DNA from: Trichuris trichiura
Taxonomy: Eukaryota > Nematoda > Enoplea > Trichinellida > Trichuridae
Length of the DNA stretch: 64,000 nucleotides
Assembly: GCA_037903355.1 (NCBI GenBank)
Contig: JBAJFE010000035.1
Span: 496,001-560,000, forward strand
Direction of reading: 5' to 3'
A program made the position numbers and the translations under genes. Shown in pieces: positions 1 to 10,761 of this stretch. Numbering within the stretch: position 1 is the stretch's first letter; each line of letters starts with the position of its first letter. The notes beneath the pieces were generated by a model. It was not told the origin of the DNA, ran no database searches, and saw only the letters and a list, made by a program, of their open reading frames with translations.

Positions 1-919
1 AAGGACTGGATGGATGGGAGCACGCCGTTAACAAGGCCACATATGACCATCGTAACAATCAGCATGAAGTAATATTCGCTTTTGGCCATCCTAGCTTTCG
101 TTAAGGAACAGGACTGCTTTTGAGCTTCAATTGATTCCTCGTCTGAGCTATCGCGGTAGGTCGAGTGGGTAATGGCGGCGGCACCAGGCATGTAATGCAA
201 TAGCAAGAAAGCTAGCAAGCCAAGGCATAACCAAAAGCTTATAAGTACAAAAAATAGCTGCACGCTGAATCTGGCCTCAACAGGTTGTTTTTCGGACGTA
301 TTGGTAACATTGTTGAAAGCGCAGTGGATGTCGCCAGTACCCTGCCCCAAAGAGAGGACACTCGGTATCAGACCACTAAGTCCCAGACCAACAAAATAGG
401 CATTCGTAAAGCTTGGATGAAAATTACACATGTAAGGCATGTACAGAACGCTGCTAGTACAATCAATCATTGCATGAATGAAAAACAGAACAAACAGTGA
501 GATACTGTGAGACTGGTCGAATGCTGGGGAAGTTTTGTGCCAAAAGAATGAAAGCAGCAAACTGGTAAGGGCATCAATTGCAATGATCAGGGAAATAAGG
601 CTCATAGGCTTTTGAATGAAACGGTTATTTGACAAATACTTTTTCGCCAAGCCAAACAGTATAGGACCAACGATTGCTATTTGAACAAGCAAGGAAAGGT
701 ACGAAGGAATAGCCCAGCCTTCGGGGAGGCTGTTAACCAAAAGAGGAAGTTCGACCCATACGGAATTTACGGTCATCCATCCACAGGACCCGAATAGAAC
801 GGTAAGCAAGTAGAACTTGAACCAAGGCTTGCCGCCAGGCATCTGGCTAAATATTTAATATGCATACCTAAAGGCGACTGGAATACTTACGCTTCGGTAC
901 GACTAGCGTCAACGGACAT
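1..919 (-). CDS. rft: Riboflavin transporter, SLC52A/RFT family (5' part, cut by window edge)
   Basis: Multipass plasma-membrane carrier for riboflavin uptake. Two exons are visible on the minus strand: 891..919 and 1..846, separated by a 44-bp GT-AG intron (847..890). The start ATG (917-919) reads in frame through the splice to a second Met at 840-842. A TAA lies in frame just upstream of that second Met inside the intron, so the upstream start is favoured. Near residues 25-55 the protein has the family signature NSVWVELPLLVNSLPEGW followed by IPSYLSLLVQIA, typical of vertebrate SLC52A and C. elegans RFT proteins. Several further hydrophobic helices follow, then a charged loop rich in Ser, Asp and Glu (STYRDSSDEES) before the next helix. 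About 291 codons are present; family members are usually 400-450 residues, so the C-terminus lies outside the window. The family call is firm; the exact paralogue is not. Confidence 0.88.
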
Positions 920-2440
920 GAGCTCACAGTTCTACACCAAAGTCCTAGGAAGCGTAAGTGATACCTACAACGCAAAACATGAGCTACTTGGATTGGGTAC
1001 ATGTTAAAAACATGAATTTTTTTAATGGAAGTTTAAAGACACGTGCAAGAAGAAATTTCGCCTAAGCAGATACCAACTTACTTTGGAAGAACATTCGGCA
1101 AAAAGGAAGCTAAAGTTGTTCGACTAATCAATGTTGACCATAAACTCTGTTAAGGAAAGGCTTCTTAAAGCCAGCGCGTAAACTTTTTTATCTTATGACC
1201 TAACGGCACCTACAATTTAAACGCTTTAGTTACTGTAGACTTGATACTTCCAAGCTCGACAGATTCACCAGATTCGCTATGTGGAGAGCATTTTGACAGT
1301 TGAGAGCTTTGTAAGTCAAAAATAGTCAACTTTTATGATCAACTTATAGAATCGACATTCACGTAGATTGAGTCTTTTTCACGGGCGGAAAAAAGATGCA
1401 AAGCAAATATGGAACTGCGCAAGCTTACTGAAAGGTTTGCTCTTCGCAACACCTAACCTGCAGAGTCAGATCTTGGCAGAGTGAAAATATTCACTATCAC
1501 TTCTGTCAGATCCGCAGGTACGAACAGAATAGCTAAAGCAATAGTAGGCTTTGTTTAAGCACCTTTTTCAATGTAACCCAAGGTAGTAACGCAAAATGTT
1601 TACGAATAATGGCAGTTGATGCATTCTGAAGAACTAATCGAAGTCACAAATTAAACTGGCCCTTAAATCCGTGTAATTTTGATAGGAACTTTATTTTGTA
1701 AGTACAAGGTAGGTATGGCGCAAGAGCAGAAACGACGACTGCCCATATAAACATTGTGCGTCGGTTGCGGACCTTCGAGCGCCCGCCATTAGGTCTAGGT
1801 TTTGCCTTAGGATTATGCTTAGGCATAGAGTAAAGTTTAAGGCGAAAGTTGAGACTGTTCCTCAGCATGGAACTTCAAATGGTGCGCATACCATCGCAAA
1901 ACGGCTGCGGACAGCCGGTGGCGATCAAACATTCCATAGATAGTCTGTTAAGGCGCCGACGACGGGATCAGACGCAATCAAAAAGCTCTGAGCTTCTTCG
2001 CAAGAATAAACGGATCTGATGTAATCAACGTCTTTTGAAAACAAAACCCTTCATTTCTGTCGGGTGCATCCTGTATTTTGTCGAAGCAATTTCTAAGATT
2101 AATTTTCTATTACGACTGAATCTGTAAATGTCAAAATTTTTATCAAATCACATTACATTGTACTGCGCTCGCAGTCCTGCTTAACTTGCAAGTGAAACGA
2201 GATTTTTGGATAACAACATCTACGTTTGCGTACCTGATTATCTTACATGCTGTAGTCATTTGCTTATCATTCTGGCGGTCGATTTAGGCAAACTGATTAG
2301 CTAACTGATGTCCTAAATTTTGGATTCAGTTGTAATTCTGTTTTTAGATTTTTTAAATTCCAGTCGGCCACTTCTGGTAGTCCATTTTGCAAATTTGGGT
2401 TCATCATTAGGATTCTTCTAACCGTCTAGCGTTAGTGTGC
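920..2440. other. Intergenic, no gene recognised
   Basis: Upstream of the riboflavin transporter and of the coiled-coil gene, which diverge from here, so both promoters should lie in this stretch. A 74-codon minus-strand frame (1644..1868) is open but shows no recognisable family or splice context. It contains a CTTAGG-rich patch resembling patches near 4080 and 34560. Confidence 0.5.
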
Positions 2441-3099
2441 ATGGCGGACCTGACGGAGAGGGTCGAAGTGCTGGAAAACTTTTTGTACAATCGGCTGAAT
2501 TCTGATTTGAAGTAATTTTATTGCTCTTAGAAGTAGTGACGCAAAATGTTCCTCGTTGCAGAGATGCAACGGAAAGTTTGCAAAGCACTCTTTCGCGTCT
2601 GGACGACATCCGAACAACCAGTAGTGCTCTCAGAGACATTTTGGTATGAAAGCAGATTTGGTGTGCCGAAAGCAATTTTTTTTCTTTAGCTATTACCCTC
2701 CACTGCAAATCTAACGAGCAAGGTTGATTTAGGCAACAATGCGTTTGCGCAAGCTATTATGTGCGGTTTGACTTAACATTTTTCATGTTCAACTTACATG
2801 TTCTAGTCCTGACGCCAATACTGTCTTTGTTAAAGTGCTTCCGTCAATATATGTCGAGATGACGCTGGAAGAAGCTATCGATCTGCTTGTAAAACTTGAA
2901 ACTTGTGTAGTCAAAGTGGCTAACCGCCAAGCCAATCATGTGGCTCGCATAAATGCTCACGTGAAACTCGTCAAGCAGGTAGGCAATCTAGTAAAACCCG
3001 CTCCAATCTTTGAAAACAAATGCATTGGTCGAATGACAGAAGTTACGCGAAACTTTTCAGGGTTTGGAAAAGTTAATTGCTATTCCTCCATCAGAATAG
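2441..3099 (+). CDS. Small coiled-coil protein, possibly dynactin p24/DCTN3-like
   Basis: Five-exon model: 2441..2511, 2562..2643, 2690..2760, 2807..2978, 3061..3099. Together these give 144 codons plus TAG. Exons 1, 2, 4 and 5 have good GT-AG borders and matching phases. The third exon uses a weak donor (AT|GTGCGG), chosen because it restores phase. The N-terminus (MADLTERVEVLENFLYNRL) is a heptad-type helix resembling the start of dynactin subunit 3, where an R-V-E-x-L-E-x-(W/F)-(V/L)-Y pattern is followed by a second helix. The rest is also helical. DCTN3 proteins are about 185 residues, so this would be short. If correct it is a dynactin shoulder component acting with dynein. AATAAA occurs at 3360-3365, about 260 bp past the stop. 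The existence of a gene is fairly likely; the DCTN3 name is weak. Confidence 0.5.
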
Positions 3100-4943
3100 A
3101 ACTGCAGAGGGCGCTTGAGATTACAGCGTTCTTTTGGCTAATGGAATAGAAAAAAAGAGGCAGTCTTTGAGTCAGTGGTTTCACCTCAGAGAATGGCCAC
3201 TTTAGACAGCAACGTGCCCATCAATCAAAGTAATGGAACTTTGTCTACCCGGACGCTTGACAAGTCCGCTTTGCTGTTTCATCATTAATTATATGGTCCG
3301 TTCCTATGAAGTTTACAGCAACAACAGAGGTTCATTTTTGGGATACTTTGTTGTTGCGTAATAAAAGTGCATGTTACTTCATTATTTGGCGATAAGTACC
3401 GTATCCGTATTTTTCTTACTGCCTCTTTATTTTGCTCCTGAACTACCTAACTTACGGCCTCTTCAGCAACATTGCAGAGCGAAGATTTAGTGAGCATTAG
3501 AGGTGTTACGCCACTACTTGAATGTATTCCTGTTTTCTCCTCAGCGAAATGCATAAAATGTTGATAACTATTTGTTTTCAGCGCTTGCGACTTTGAAGAA
3601 CTGACTTCATCAGCGCAGATCTGCCTTTAGAGCTTGAACAAGGCTGCTTAAAGATTGCCAACGCGATTATATTTTTTAGAAACTGAAGAAAACATGGCGC
3701 GAATATTCTGAAATAACAAAAAGTAAAATAGCACGTTGTATCTTTTATTCGCAATTGTTCATCCATTCAAACTGTACTCTTTAAGCAGTGATAATTTTAA
3801 TGGCCAGTAAATGCCTGTAAATTTATATGTTAATAATAACTCGTTTCCGAGTAAGCTTATCATCAGAGCATTTAACATTTAAAATTCATTCAAATGACTT
3901 TAAAAACCTTCTACTTCCAAACGCAGGCAGTCTAGTGCAGAGTACGCTGAACTGGCATATGAAAAAGGGCTGATATTCACAATGAGAAAGGTTTTTATGG
4001 ACTTCGTTTTGCGTCCCCACCGTCGTACTGTAAATTTGTGGGCCATCCTGTTCTTTTCTTACCTAAGCTTAAGCGTAAACACAAGGTTTATTTTTCGGCT
4101 TAGGCTTAGATTAGGGCGAAACAAGATGGCCAACATGATCTCCAGTATAGGCGCAACAGATTGTCACCATGCTTTCTAGAAGGATACCTGCGTTTTTCAA
4201 AGGACTGGGCCCAAAACCGACAAGACTCGTTTTCATAATTTCCCACTTACTTCTGATATCGAGACGAAGGACTCTCCTTTTAACAATAAGCAGATATGAG
4301 TTGCGAGCTTAACAGGAACTTAGAAGAAACATAAACCAGCTCACTCGATGCATGAGCGTGAGGAGACCCAGACTAACAGATTCTTGGATTTCATATCATA
4401 TCATGCTGATTCTGTTAGAATAAAAAAAATACCGTAAATACTTTAGCTGAAGTTCGAATTTCACTCTGCATTCCAGGACAATCTTCCTTTAAAAAAATCT
4501 TGTGCTCAGTAATTTTACAAATGTAAAGTCACATAAGCAATATAAGGTCAGAGGTGATGCTCTCAAAAAGGCAGTTCGTACGATGTCCTACCTTGTTTTA
4601 AATTCATGGATAAAATGCAACGAATGTGTAGAATTTGAAACTGTTAACCGGAATTCATAGGTTTGCCAAAGCTGCAGTCCATCCTAAGAAATGCTTCAGT
4701 GCTTCTTTCGACAAGAAATCACAAAGTTTTTATGAAGTAAAATGGGCCTGTTCTGCAGCCAAGGGTAGTGGCCCACTGTGGTTGTTGGCCAAAAATTCCA
4801 GCTTCGGTTGGTTCGGCGAGAAAACTACCCGTTTTTAGAGGGAATGTGCCAAGATGTTTGTTTCAACAGCAGGTTGCTAGGAAATAGTTGGGAAACGCTG
4901 CTTTAGGTTCCTGATGTTCTCGTTTAGTAAGTACACAAAACAT
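3100..4943. other. Intergenic, no gene recognised
   Basis: Contains the likely poly(A) signal (3360-3365) of the preceding gene. Short open frames at 3578-3766, 3982-4179 and 4635-4838 have no recognisable features. A CTAAGC/TTAGGC-like patch occurs at about 4055-4120. Confidence 0.5.
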
Positions 4944-5027
4944 TGACTGGAGTGGGATTCGAACCCACGCCCACCGGAGTAGACTGCGGCCTTAACGCAG
5001 CGCCTTGGACCACTCGGCCATCCAGTC
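4944..5027 (-). tRNA. tRNA-Leu(AAG)
   Basis: 84-nt type II tRNA with a long variable arm. The acceptor stem GACTGGA pairs with TCCAGTC, with A as discriminator. The anticodon loop TTAAGGC gives anticodon AAG, and the T arm contains GGTTCGAATCC, which also supplies the internal B box. No intron. The sequence is identical to the plus-strand copy at 51376-51459. Confidence 0.95.
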
Positions 5028-5843
5028 ACTGAAAGAACCTACCGTGCCTCAATAATGCCAAACACGAAAGTAATTCTTAGAGAACTAATAAATGGAAAGG
5101 ACCAAAGGTCCATCTAATCGCACTACAGAATAGCTTGACCAAAAACGGCTGAACTGGTAGGTTGAACTTCATCTAAACTTCAAATAAAGCGAGGAAAGAA
5201 AGGAAAGAAGAATCGTGGAACAGCACTAGTGAAAAGAGAAATATCTGATAATAGTCTTTTAGGCCCTCTTCTTACTGTCACAGCTGAAGTCCTACTTGCT
5301 ATTGTTACCATTTCTGTTCGCAGTTTTGGGTGAAGAAAACTCAAGAAGAATTGTGAAAGCAGCGCCCATATATCCCGCAAGATACGGGTTGCTTCCATAC
5401 AAACCAGTAAAGATCAATGCACTATTTATGAAGCTAAATGAAGCGATACTTCAGTGCTGCGATATAATACTAATATCTTTTCAAAGATCGAACTGGTTCA
5501 TGTCTCGTTTGTGTTTTCTTTTTTTCAGGAAATAATAACTTGTAGGAAACGGTCATCCGCTAAACGTCTTACCTGAGAAAAGTTGGCCTATGCTATAGGA
5601 AAATGTATTGATTTCTCCGTGAGAACTTACCGCAGCGATTGAGCTCAGCGAGACTGTAAAAATAAGTCGCTTACTCCTTAATGCACGCATGCACCTGTAT
5701 TATCAAAGCAAATTTGCCTACCATATCAAGCATCTTGGCAGTAAACTCAATTGTTCTGTCTTCATTCTATACTTTCCTTCCATACAATCTTTCTATGAGC
5801 AATACTTTTGTTGATGCATCTGCGTGCACAGTGGCCCCTTCAT
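5028..5843. other. Intergenic, no gene recognised
   Basis: Two overlapping short frames on opposite strands (5180-5398 and 5296-5535) are open but show no recognisable family or splice context. Confidence 0.45.
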
Positions 5844-5915
5844 GGTTCCATGGTGTAACGGTTAGCACTCTGGACTTTGAATCCAGCAATCTGAGTTCAA
5901 ATCTCGGTGGAACCT
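5844..5915 (+). tRNA. tRNA-Gln(TTG)
   Basis: 72-nt cloverleaf. The acceptor stem GGTTCCA pairs with TGGAACC, followed by discriminator T. The anticodon stem CTGGA/TCCAG encloses loop CTTTGAA with anticodon TTG. The T loop is GAGTTCAAATCTC. No intron. Confidence 0.93.
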
Positions 5916-7306
5916 CGCATCTTCAACTTTCAGTGTTTACTTTAGCGCAATACACCAGATGAACTAAGAAAGCATCAATATAAGTCATAGCTGCAACAGC
6001 CAAGATTTTTATTGATACTTTCTGCGGCTGATTGAAGAGCAGATTTGTGTACTCCCCTCCTGTTTATTTTATTGTAGAATTGGGAGAATAAGAAACACAC
6101 ATGGTCAGACTTGGACAGTACGCTGTCGTACACATGAAATCGCTCGATTATCAGCTGCTTCTGTTGGGCCAATTTTATGAAGCGAACAGCTTGTACATAA
6201 ATGTTTATATGAACATTTGCATAAAGTAGTTTTAGCGATTCGGCCATTCAAAGGCCGCTGTTCTGTTTGCTTACTTATTTTTTGCATAAAATTTATTGTT
6301 ACAGCTTTAATTAAAGCCGACTATTTCAACGACATTTTATTTTCACGTGCACTCCGCAATTCGTGAACTCTTTTGGAGAAGTCTTATCTATAGCATGCAT
6401 TTGCGCTCTTATTAGAATGGCCCGTCAAAGTTTGGTTTATCCAAAAAATGCTCTACTCCATAGAAGCGAATGACGCAAAACTTATCTAAGTCTATGGCTA
6501 ACTACTGCTTATTATTAATAATCTCCTTAAAAGTGAAGGACTAATCAAGAATGAAATCACCTTTTATTTATTGATGCAACGGAACTATACTTCGTTTCAA
6601 TGATTCTAGAAGTCTCAATGGCTACGGTGTATGCTGTCGATTGATTACGCCATGAAGCTGCAAATTAAGACGCATTATGATTCATGAAAAGCTTTTGTAA
6701 GAACGAAGAAACTTTCCGCGAACTTTATTCTGTAACTCACGGCGCTAATGTCCTTCGTTAATAGCTTAAGGTGTTAGTAAATAACTGTCTGTGTTTCCTT
6801 GTTGTAGAAGTCTCAATAAAAAAGCTTTCAACTGCAGTTAGGTTGAAAACACTTAACTTAGGTTTTAACTTTTAGCAGTTTCTTAGAACAGTCTTATTCG
6901 CTTTTCTAAACGATTCGGTCAGTGTGGACTCCGCTTACATGAGGCCAAGACGATTACAATGTGTCTGCTGAGAAAGCTTATTTAGTACATAATATTGCAG
7001 ATTATGTTTGTTGTCTATCCGGCACTAATTATTCCAGATAATCCTAAAACAATCATACACCACAACTAATTACTACGAAGCAAATTTATCAGTGACTGGA
7101 TTAGGACAAAACCACTGATTTCCTTTGGGTGCACTGGCGTCTCGTACACATCCTTCATGCAACTTAAACCTGTTCTATATTCACAAACCTTCTACTGAAT
7201 CTTTTGTTTCTTACTGCGGTGCTTGAACGCCTCTAGTAGCCGAATTGTATGTGCAGCCATTAGGCTGAAAGAAGAGTGGACAGTATACCATTACGCTCTT
7301 CGACAA
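5916..7306. other. Intergenic, no gene recognised
   Basis: AT-rich sequence between two tRNA genes. Two short minus-strand frames (5975-6287) were examined and show no recognisable protein. No repeat family was identified here. Confidence 0.45.
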
Positions 7307-7379
7307 GCCTCTGTAGCTCAGTGGTTAGAGCACTGGTCTTGTAAACCAGGGGTCGAGAGTTCAATTCTCTCCAGGGGCT
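7307..7379 (+). tRNA. tRNA-Thr(TGT)
   Basis: 73-nt cloverleaf. The acceptor GCCTCTG pairs with CAGGGGC, with discriminator T. The anticodon stem CTGGT/ACCAG encloses CTTGTAA, giving anticodon TGT. D arm AGCTCAGTGGTTAGAGC and T arm GAGTTCAATTC carry the A and B boxes. Confidence 0.94.
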
Positions 7380-8492
7380 GTCCATTGCATGGAATAGCAT
7401 TACATCACAACTTTGTTCCTATCTCAACGGCATCGTACAACTTTTGACGTAACATCAGTCATCCTGTACTTCAAACCCTAAAAGACTCTTGAACAGTAAG
7501 GGAATCAATTAACGTCACTCCAAATGACTTCACGGTAAACTTAAATGCTACGAACATTTCTATGCGTCATGACATCAATATCCTGTAGCTGTCAGTAAAG
7601 TCATACAAAACCTTGTACCGGAGACGGAAGAGGAACCACTTCTGCAGGATGTACAGTTAGTCTCCTTTTCCACACAGGAAAGAAATATAACCGGTACTTC
7701 CTCAGGTTCCAAAATGCCCTCTTCCTACAGAACAACAGAGCGACAATGAGCGGTCTGCTGCCTCCTATTCTAACAGAAGTATTCATGAAATATCTATTAG
7801 ACAAACTGACAGCATTAACACACTGACAATTCCAAAACTTCAGAACAGATACATTGATATCTTCGCAACCGTTGGAGCAAGCAAGAAAGTCTCCTGGAAC
7901 AGCTAAATGTCTTCTCTTCAGTCCAGGTAGTACTTTCTCTTAACCTACTTTCTTTCCTAAGTCTGTTGGTAGTAAGAGAAGGAAGCTATTTAAAAGCGAA
8001 CACGCATTCACAGGATACTCTCATCTTTGCTTAACTTCCCACTATCCCGTCGCGATAAAAAGGGTTATTATGATGGCAATGCTATACGGAGCTGCTACAG
8101 TGTATGATGCAGAGCTCTTACGCTCTTTGTTGCTTCGACAATGCTTCAAAGTAAAGGTTACCCAAAGGCACTGTAGCTTCCATTATAAGAGGCAGATTGA
8201 ATTCGCATTCAAAAATTCCAGTCCGACATTCTCTATACTAACTCTTTCCAGTATTTGAATATTCCGTCACTTGCGAGCCTGTGAAACAACCTATGCGCTC
8301 AGCGTAACAACAGGCTTTACCGTAGAAATAAATGCGAAACCCTGCTGCAAGTTTAGCTTCACTTGGGTAGCTAGCTAATAAACAAACTCTTTCAAACCTC
8401 CAATAATCAGTTTTGCAGGCTAATTGTGCACATCATAGCTTAAAAGACAACCTCTTAAAGCAGAAACGGATTGCAAAAGATTAAAGCGCTTT
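7380..8492. other. Intergenic, no gene recognised
   Basis: A 67-codon minus-strand frame (7601-7804) and a 62-codon plus frame (8070-8258) show no recognisable domain. The right part should hold the 3' UTR of the minus-strand membrane-protein exon at 8493. Confidence 0.4.
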
Positions 8493-8936
8493 CTAAATCA
8501 TCTCGTTCGTCCGCAGGTGAGCAAGGCAGTAAGAAATTCTGATAGCACTGATCTGCCGGTCACGAAGGTGTTGTAGTGACTCTGTACCGTTAGAATTAAC
8601 TATGCTTTCCATATCGCGCCTGCAAACTGACAGCGACTCATTCAACGCTGCTTCCACGTCCTCCAACTCTGCTTCAACGGTAAACTTTCTACACTCAGTA
8701 ACTTGCATGACTCCTGCTAGAACCTCAAAATACTGCCGAAGTTTCTGTAACGACCTATACAACGGAACAATTACATTTTTTGCTGTGAAGTCGATAAAGA
8801 ATATACCTATCATAAACAACCAGAAATGGGGGATTCGAAGGAATGTACTGAACCAGTACAGTCCGTAAGGCGGGAAGATTGCACCGAAGCAAGCCAGATG
8901 GGCACGGATGGCATAAGAGACGGTCCGGAGGTACTT
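8493..8936 (-). CDS. C-terminal exon of an unidentified membrane protein
   Basis: A 444-nt stretch open from a splice acceptor (TTTATTTAG just above 8936) to a stop at 8493, giving 147 residues. It opens KYLRTVSYAIRAHLACFGA and has two strongly hydrophobic segments (about residues 10-35 and 42-62, the second around FWLFMIGIFFIDF). A charged, helical cytosolic-type tail of about 80 residues follows. The composition (two membrane spans then a coiled tail) is that of a real protein. Upstream sequence at 9016-9300 holds further open frames, but the exon junction could not be settled because the phases of candidate donors disagree. No family was recognised. Confidence 0.5.
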   Translation of the reverse strand, partial: KYLRTVSYAIRAHLACFGAIFPPYGLYWFSTFLRIPHFWLFMIGIFFIDFTAKNVIVPLYRSLQKLRQYFEVLAGVMQVTECRKFTVEAELEDVEAALNESLSVCRRDMESIVNSNGTESLQHLRDRQISAIRISYCLAHLRTNEMI

Positions 8937-9422
8937 CTAAATAAAAAATAAATCTAGACGACTGGCTTAAAACATTGCCAGTTGGCAGAGGGGATACTTC
9001 CAACAGCATCATCAATTCGGATTATCATTTTTTCGCAAGCAGCATGTATAATGAGAGCATGCCACCATTCGTCAGCATCTTTACACTCCTGGTTGACCCA
9101 CCGGATATCCATAGTTGCCCGGACATCGAAATCAGCCATTGCCAGTAAGCCATTCCAGCTTGTCCAGTCGTCAGGCTGCAGATGAGAGCAAAAATCAACC
9201 ACAGAAGATAGCTGTGTATTGGAGCTGCATTTTGCTTGTAGAAATAAACGCAGACGACATTGCCCTGATGGCAGGGAAGAACAGACCAATAAGTAAGCAC
9301 ATTCGTTCGGCCTTCAACAGAACAGTGTAAAAGCGCAATATGACAAGCTGACATCATTGTTATTATTATCATTAAATCGCAGCAATACGGCTTAAAGGTT
9401 AATGGAGCGTTAGAAGCTTTAT
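8937..9422 (-). other. Probable upstream coding exon(s) of the 8493-8936 gene; structure unresolved
   Basis: On the minus strand 8954-9289 is open for 111 codons, including a natural-looking stretch with DDWTSWNGLLAMADFDVRAT. A second frame (9025-9372) is open and hydrophobic. Only one can be coding at a given place. No combination of donors joined cleanly to the 8936 acceptor, so no model is given. Confidence 0.35.
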
Positions 9423-9564
9423 TTACTTCATGTATGAGCGTTCAGCCAGTGCCTTGTACTCAGCTTTTTTATCGCCGATGAAAGAAAGCAGCTGCGACGT
9501 TCCATCGCAGTAAATATCGTCGCCATCATTCCACAGCAGTGAACCGCAAATTTCAGCAACAATT
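9423..9564 (-). CDS. Terminal coding exon of an unidentified minus-strand gene
   Basis: 142 nt, open from an acceptor (TTTTTAAG above 9564) to TAA at 9423-9425, encoding 46 residues in phase 2. It reads ICGSLLWNDGDDIYCDGTSQ and then a basic helical tail ending RSYMK. It could be the last exon of the coiled-coil gene whose first exons are at 13297-13515, but the intervening exons were not found. No family was recognised. Confidence 0.4.
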
Positions 9565-10272
9565 CTTAAAAAGAATCAAAACATTTGAAGCAACAGAGAA
9601 ATTGAAGATTTTTAGCACTAATAAAACTGCAATAAAGAAAAAAATTAAAACAGTTAATGGAGACGTACCCGGTTATTCATACACTTAAACGTTCTTACCA
9701 GGCACGACGTTTTCAGAACGTAACTCACAGTCGGGTTGGCGTCTGTAGATCAGTAAGAGGGAACGGAAAAAGAACGTCACTTGCAACAAACATATGCAAA
9801 ACACTCAGGCGAGTTTGAGCAAGGATAAAATTTTGGTGATGATACGCATTGGGTAGTCTTTCTGGAACTCTGACTATTCAAAAGTCACATTGCCTGCACA
9901 CCGTCAAGATGATTACGATACTGTTTGAATTACTGCGGTAACTAGATTGCTAGTGAACACTGAAGTTCAATGAAAAAAGTAAACGTGAAACAGAAGGCTT
10001 TCCCAAAAAGTGGAATGAAAGCGCATACAGTAGAACTCAAAAGATCTTAATTATGACAATATGAATTTTGTGAGAAAAAAACTATCTAAGAGGGAGACGA
10101 TCGGTTCTAAAAATCACAGCGATTCTTAAATTCAAGTCACTAGCTTAACGGTGCAACCATGCGCTTGTCCTTAAGCGTCAATTTTAAACCCTTTTTTTCG
10201 TTTCTGCCAACAGGTCAAAGTACCGCCTCGGTAAACGATTTTAAGACAATAAAACCTATTTATGGTTTAGAC
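9565..10272. other. Non-coding, possibly intronic
   Basis: No convincing exon or repeat was seen. If the exons at 9423 and 13297 belong to one gene, this is intron. Confidence 0.4.
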
Positions 10273-10761
10273 CAGCCATTCTCAACGGGGGGCCTGGGGC
10301 CCCCAAGGGGGGCCGAGAGGGTGTCAGGGGGGGCCGAAATCGAAAATTTTTCAGAGGGGGGGGGGGAAGGAGGCCGTCAAGGGGGGCTGAAAAGCCTTAT
10401 TGGAACAAGCGTGGTTAGGTAGATCGGAAGGGTGAAAATTTATGCCAGTCCTCTATAGAGGATTGGTTAACCCTTAGCAGCATCCCTTTATAGAGGATTG
10501 GCATAAATTCTCACTCGACTCGACGAAGTTGTTTCATTGTTAGTTTCGAAGAACCCCAAGTGCTCTTTTCAAATGATTTGACGACTATATATTCGCATTG
10601 TATCATTGCATTAACTTGATCCTAGGAGGTTGCCGTTGAAAGCTGATTGGCTCCTATACAAAAACCGCAAAAATTAATCGACCAATAGGAAAAGGGGGGG
10701 GCCTGGCACCTGAGGACACCTTCCAAGGGGGGCCTAGCGCAGAAAAGGTTGAGAATGGCTG
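10273..10761. mobile_element. hAT-type non-autonomous element (MITE), about 489 bp
   Basis: Short terminal inverted repeats CAGCCATTCTCAAC and GTTGAGAATGGCTG are flanked by a perfect 8-bp target duplication GTTTAGAC (10265-10272 and 10762-10769), the hallmark of hAT transposition. The interior is extremely G-rich at both ends (GGGGGGCC tracts). Near 10450-10510 it holds an inner inverted repeat around TATAGAGGATTGG. There is no coding capacity; the 87-codon frame over it is a shadow. Confidence 0.85.

Noticed and set aside
4055..4125. Interstitial nematode telomere repeat (TTAGGC)
   Set aside because: Only about two adjacent degenerate units are present; similar CTTAGG patches near 1800 and 34560 are equally weak.
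10273..10761. G-rich tract as a G-quadruplex regulatory site
   Set aside because: The G tracts are explained by the hAT element termini and interior, as in the GGGCCC-rich element at 41970.
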